Below are positions 60,037 to 64,000 of a stretch of 64,000 bases of DNA, piece by piece. Source of the DNA: Mytilus californianus (taxonomy: Eukaryota > Mollusca > Bivalvia > Mytilida > Mytilidae); the NCBI RefSeq assembly GCF_021869535.1, contig NW_026262690.1:67449995-67513994 (forward strand), written 5' to 3'. How positions within the stretch are numbered: position 1 is the stretch's first letter; each line of letters begins with the position of its first letter. Position numbers and translations under genes: made by a program. A model generated the notes under the pieces. It saw only the letters and a program-made list of their open reading frames with translations. It did no database searches and was not told the origin of the DNA.

Positions 60037-60175
60037 CCTGCTCCACATAAACTATGTTAATATGTTTTTATGTGGATTTTTGTCCTAAAATAGTATTTAG
60101 AATATCATGTTTATCCAATTTAGTGACAGGCTTCCATTGGCAGTTTTTTGTAACTCTTTTATAGTTAATACCTTT

Positions 60176-61005
60176 TTATACGCCCGTCAAAATTTTGACG
60201 GGACGTATTATGGTATACAAATGTCGTCTGTCCGTCTGTCCGTCTGTCTCTCCGGCGTAAACATGTTGCACCGTATCTTGAGAACGACTTATCAAAATTT
60301 CATGAAACTTGAATTAGTTGTTTCTTATGATGGTCAAACGATCTGTATACTTTTTGGTGGAAATAAGATTAAAACTTTTTGAGTTACGGGACTTAGTAAC
60401 TAAAACAGGTGTGTGTTTTTTTTTCACATGTCGCGCCGTATCTCAAAAACAATTTTATGATTATTGCTTAAAACTTAAGACACTTCTTAGTTATATTAAT
60501 CTTGAGATCTGTATACTTTTTGGGGATGATTCAAAATTTTATTTTAGAGATATTGAGTATTTTGTTAAAAAAGGGGGAGGGGTTTTTCACATGTCGCGCC
60601 GTATCTCAAAAACAGTTTATGATTATTGCTTAAAATTTTACACACTTCTTAGTTATATTAATCAAAAGATCTGTATACTTTTTGGTTTTGATTCAAAATT
60701 TTATTTTTGAGATATTGATTTTTCTTTTTAAAAAGGGGGGTTTTCACATGTCGCGCCGTATCTCAAAAACGATTTATGATTATTGCTTAAAATTTTACGC
60801 ACTTCTTAGTTATATTAATCTATAGATCTGTATACTTTTTGGTTTTGATTCAAAATTTTATTTTAGAGATATTGAGTTTTTTGTAAAAAAAAAAAGGGGG
60901 TTTCCGCATGTCAGGCCGTATGTCAGAAACTATTTATGATTATTGGATAAAAATTCACACACAAGACGACCGCCGTATCATGCGTTCATGGCGCAGCTGT
61001 TTATT
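60176..61005 (+). repeat. Family C repeat with ACGCCCGTCAAAATTTTGACGGGACG head
   Basis: The head is a hairpin ('cccgtcaaaattttgacggg'). 'cgtctgtccgtctgtc' follows, then four units of about 155 bp with 'catgtcgcgccgtatctcaa' and 'atctgtatactttttgg', ending 'gtatcatgcgttcatggcg' and 'cagctgtttat'. The open frame 60318-60710 is repeat. It lies only about 70 bp upstream of the copy 3 TIR exon. Confidence 0.85.
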
Positions 61006-61077
61006 TATATATTGAATTATATTTTGCAAAATCAAATTTTGTTGCGGAAATAATGCCAATTGTAATTTTATTTCCAG

Positions 61078-61396
61078 TAAAAGGATGGCTTCCAGATACT
61101 TTATATCTCATAGCAATAAATTGGAAGACAGTAATCTGGTAGTGGAAGTAGTTGTTCCAAAACTGAGAGAAAAAGGAATAAACATTTACGAAGAGGATGA
61201 CTTACAAGCAGGGACACTGGTCTTATCATCCATAACAAGCTTAGTCGATAAAGCAGATAAAACATTACTGTTTCTCACAGAAAATTCCTTAGGAAGTGCA
61301 TGGTGTTCCTTTGAAATGCTGATTAGTTTAGAGAAATCTCAGAGGACCAACAGACTCTCAGTTGTTTTATTACTTCATAAGATAGAGGAGTCTCAG
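61078..61396 (+). CDS. TIR-STING gene copy 3: first coding exon, TIR domain 1
   Basis: After acceptor 'tttccag' (61071-61077) the exon has seven bases of 5' UTR and ATG at 61085. It encodes MASRYFISHSNKLEDSNLV, LTSLVDKADKTLLFLT-type text (SITSLVDKADKTLLFLTEN), SAWCSFEMLISLE and LSVVLLLHKIEESQ, to a gtatat donor in phase 0. It is 104 intact codons and aligns throughout with copy 2 TIR1 (106 codons), including the WCxxE glutamate. The second TIR1 exon and the rest were not found by 64000 and presumably lie beyond. This looks like the 5' coding exon of a functional gene; the promoter and first non-coding exon are upstream, possibly before the family C repeat. Confidence 0.87.
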
Positions 61397-63536
61397 GTAT
61401 ATAACAATTTGTAATCAATTATTGCTCTTCTACATCATTTTTTTATATAAAATCACAAAAGCACAAAAATGGTTGCCTTTATCTATTGTTTCTTATTGGC
61501 TGGATTTTTCTACAAAAAAAATTGCTGCTCTAATTTGATCCAAAATGACATATATGTTCCTTTGATGGTCTTTAACAACCTTTAATGGTGTTACTTTGCT
61601 ATGAGTCTGGGCCAGATATTCATAATGGTCTCCAGCAGAAGGCAGGGTTTTCATTGAAACAGATTGGAAATAAAATTTGGATTTTATTTTCAAAAACTAT
61701 CAAAGTGAATTGATATCATACAGCACAGGAATGCTCTTTAGAAGGTTCAAAAACGTACTTTCTAAATGTTGTAGCTTTGTCTTTGATTGTTTATAATATG
61801 GCTCAAATGGGCAAGAAACAGGTCAGATCAATCCACAACTTTTATAGATCCTACTAAAGAAAACGTGAACCAATCCAAACTAAGATTGACAAATATATTC
61901 CTTTGAAGGTCCTGTACAAGTGCTGTTTCTTTGCATCCTTACTAAGTGTTATTAGTTTGGTGCTGATGAAAAGTCATATGTGACTTAACGGATTTAAAAA
62001 GGTGTCAGAATTGTCCAAAGTTGTCTACAAGTTATTCAAGTCATAGAGCAATGATATATTGTCAATGCTCACATTTTAAAAAATTACTAAAGATTTATTC
62101 ATATTCAAGGAGCGCTTGAGTTATCTTAATAAGATTCTATTTTCGTTGCTTGTCAGTAATATCTTTCAAATAGCCATAACACTTTACAAATACTACTCCC
62201 CGCTATTCAATTTCAATTTGATGAATAAACTTGTGAGACAGTGGAATAGTATGTTTTTTGTTGAACTTTTCTACTGAAATATTGTTGGTTCAATGTGATA
62301 CTATACAATACTAGCCTTTGTATGAGGTAAAAAGGAGGATATATTGACATAAAAGGGCTGAAAGATTTATATAGACTAAGGATGAATTCCAAGCTGGATA
62401 TGCTAATCTTTAGTTTGATATATTCGACTTATCGGCCTCATACAAAGGCTAGAATTTTTATGTTATCATTGTCAATTCACAAAAAAACAGAGCAGAAATT
62501 TAATTCATTTGTTGTTACAATTGCGTTACTTAGTATTTAGGTTTACACATTTCTATTTAAGATATTTTGAAAATAACTTTTCATATTTACTTTTCTATCT
62601 GTCTCTTTTGGCCACGTTTAGTCTATCTTTGAAAATACAATTGAACATGTTACTAAAGAATCAAATTAGTTATTATAGCCTACTTGATCAAGTGACTTTT
62701 CTCCAATGTAATTTAATGCAAATGCAGATCAGCAGAATGAGTCCTTTATAAACCAAAATAAACAGGTATTAAAGGTCATACATAGATGAATTTTCAGATT
62801 GAATATACCAGACAAATGATTTTGAGGAAATATGGTTTTTTTCTAACAGCAAACATTTTGATAATTGTCTTGTTTGCAGATTAAGGTAGCACAACAGTCT
62901 GTTGTTTTTAAATTAACCTGTATTTGTTTGAAATGCTGTATCTTTATCACCTGTAGAGATATGAAGACAGATTATGTACTTAAAGAAAGAAGAATCAATG
63001 GTCAACTGGTTAAACACTTTGTTACTCATGTACACATGTTACAAACAAGGAAATATTAAAAAGGAGCCATATTTAGAGTAAATTGGAATATTTTTCATTA
63101 CCTAGTATCCTATTTTCGTAATTAGCACTTGTTAAAATGAAACTTTTAAAAAGCAAATCTAATTTTTAAATCCCATTCTGAAAATGCTTGCCCCACCTGA
63201 ACCAATCTTGGCAGTGATTATGTATGCCAGGTTTTCTATGTGAATCCTGACCAATGGAAAAACTAAGTAATCTATATAGCTCAATTTGTCAGTAGATTTC
63301 TTCTCTCGAGTTATCAGGATGTATATATTTGCCAGATGAAAATAGCTGAATGCAAGACATATAGATTTCTATCAAGTGGCCTAGGTGTAAATAATTTATG
63401 TAAAACTTTTAATTAAGAAGGTAAAAGACCTGGATGCTTCATACCTAGTATACAAATGCCTTATCTTACTAAGTTTTTTCTGCAATATGTCCTCATTTTC
63501 ATGGTTCAGGGACTGATTAAAAAATGTTAAGTTTTT
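61397..63536 (+). other. Intron of copy 3
   Basis: No exon matching the second TIR1 exon of copy 2 (28358-28450) was recognised. It contains a 142-bp inverted-repeat element at 62311-62452. A 64-codon frame at 62865-63059 follows a good acceptor (tttgcag) but bears no resemblance to TIR or STING. Confidence 0.55.
62311..62452. mobile_element. Candidate MITE with perfect 17-bp terminal inverted repeats
   Basis: The left end CTAGCCTTTGTATGAGG (62311-62327) is the exact complement of the right end at 62436-62452. The 142-bp element has a non-coding interior. No clear target-site duplication was seen. Confidence 0.65.
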
Positions 63537-63860
63537 TTATGCCCCCGCCGTAGCGAAGGGGTCATAAAGTTTTACCCTTTTCCGTCTGCCCGTCCGTACG
63601 TACGTAAGTCCTGAAATTGGTTTACATTCTCTAACTTTAATTTGCATTGACCAAATGTTATGAAACTAAATAAACACAATTCTTATAACAACAAAACACA
63701 GATTAGGTTCGAATTTTGGTGGCGTCACTTTTACCATTCTAGAGTTATGCCCTTTACAAGTAGAAAAATTGCTGAATTTTTCGTTTCTGTTCTCTAAATT
63801 TAGTTTCCCTCCACCAAACATTATGAACCTTATACACAATGCTTATTACCATAAAACACA
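63537..63860 (+). repeat. Family A repeat, truncated
   Basis: Head 'tatgcccccgccgtagcga' with 'aggggtcataaag', then 'ccgtccgtacgtacgtaag' and one and a half units. It breaks at 'accataaaacaca', where family D begins. Confidence 0.8.
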
Positions 63861-64000
63861 TTTGGTTTCTGGACAATAACTTTAGTTTAAGTGCATGGAT
63901 CGCTATGAAATTTTACAAGAAGGTTCAATAATAAGGTTGGGATTAATTTTGAGGTAATGGTACCAACAGTTTAGGAATTAGGGGCCAAAAACAAGCATTT
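63861..64000 (+). repeat. Family D fragment joined to family A
   Basis: 'tttggtttctggacaataac', 'tgcatggatcgctatgaaat', 'aggaattaggggccaaaaac', matching 39618-39780. Runs off the window. Confidence 0.75.

Noticed and set aside
60107..60710. Two long open frames of 91 and 130 codons
   Set aside because: They lie in a family C repeat, and the same 'atctgtatactttttgg' text recurs in each tandem unit.
62865..63059. Open frame after a good acceptor in copy 3, candidate second TIR1 exon
   Set aside because: Its text has no similarity to the IPQIAVLKKLEK exon of copy 2 or the matching part of TIR2, and no convincing donor in phase 1 follows.

Overview
This is AT-rich, intron-rich animal DNA. The dispersed repeats that fill the introns and spacers resemble those of marine mussels. 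They include a GCCCCC-hairpin family, an AGCTCACCTGG family, an ACGCCCGTTTACGGG family, and a family marked by 'tggtatgattgccaatgag'. The best guess is a bivalve mollusc, probably Mytilidae; that assignment is from memory of these repeats and is not proven here. No bacterial-type genes, rRNA or intact tRNA were seen. Most short open frames in the window lie in repeats or introns and are not genes.

The content of interest is a head-to-tail, plus-strand cluster of innate-immunity genes that encode STING cyclic-dinucleotide-binding domains fused to TIR domains. Copy 1 (exons 654-14177) enters from the left edge. It shows the last exon of one STING module, a second TIR domain, and a complete second STING module ending in a stop. 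Every reading phase closes over its six exons. Copy 2 (27438-36077) shows the order TIR1, STING1, TIR2, STING2, but carries at least six disabling lesions, so I annotate it as a decayed pseudogene. Copy 3 begins at 61078 with an intact first TIR exon and runs off the right edge. Copies 1 and 2 together imply a four-domain TIR-STING-TIR-STING polypeptide with no transmembrane segment and no C-terminal signalling tail. TIR1 keeps the WCxxE glutamate typical of NAD-cleaving TIR domains. TIR2 has lost it in both copies. The two STING modules also differ in pocket residues, so they probably have different jobs.

Layout: 1-15405 copy 1 with repeat-filled introns and its 3' UTR; 15406-27437 intergenic, with two LINE relics, minisatellites and a palindromic cluster; 27438-36077 copy 2; 36231-37660 a local repeat cluster with an inverted copy; 39543-40520 a long repeat; 40384-51623 two almost identical 5,622-bp tandem units; 52015-53060 a truncated minus-strand LINE reverse transcriptase end; 53118-61005 minisatellites, foldback-like DNA and long hairpin-headed repeats; 61078-64000 the start of copy 3.

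All exon boundaries are inferred by reading splice sites, phases and family alignment by eye. No search or transcript evidence was available.
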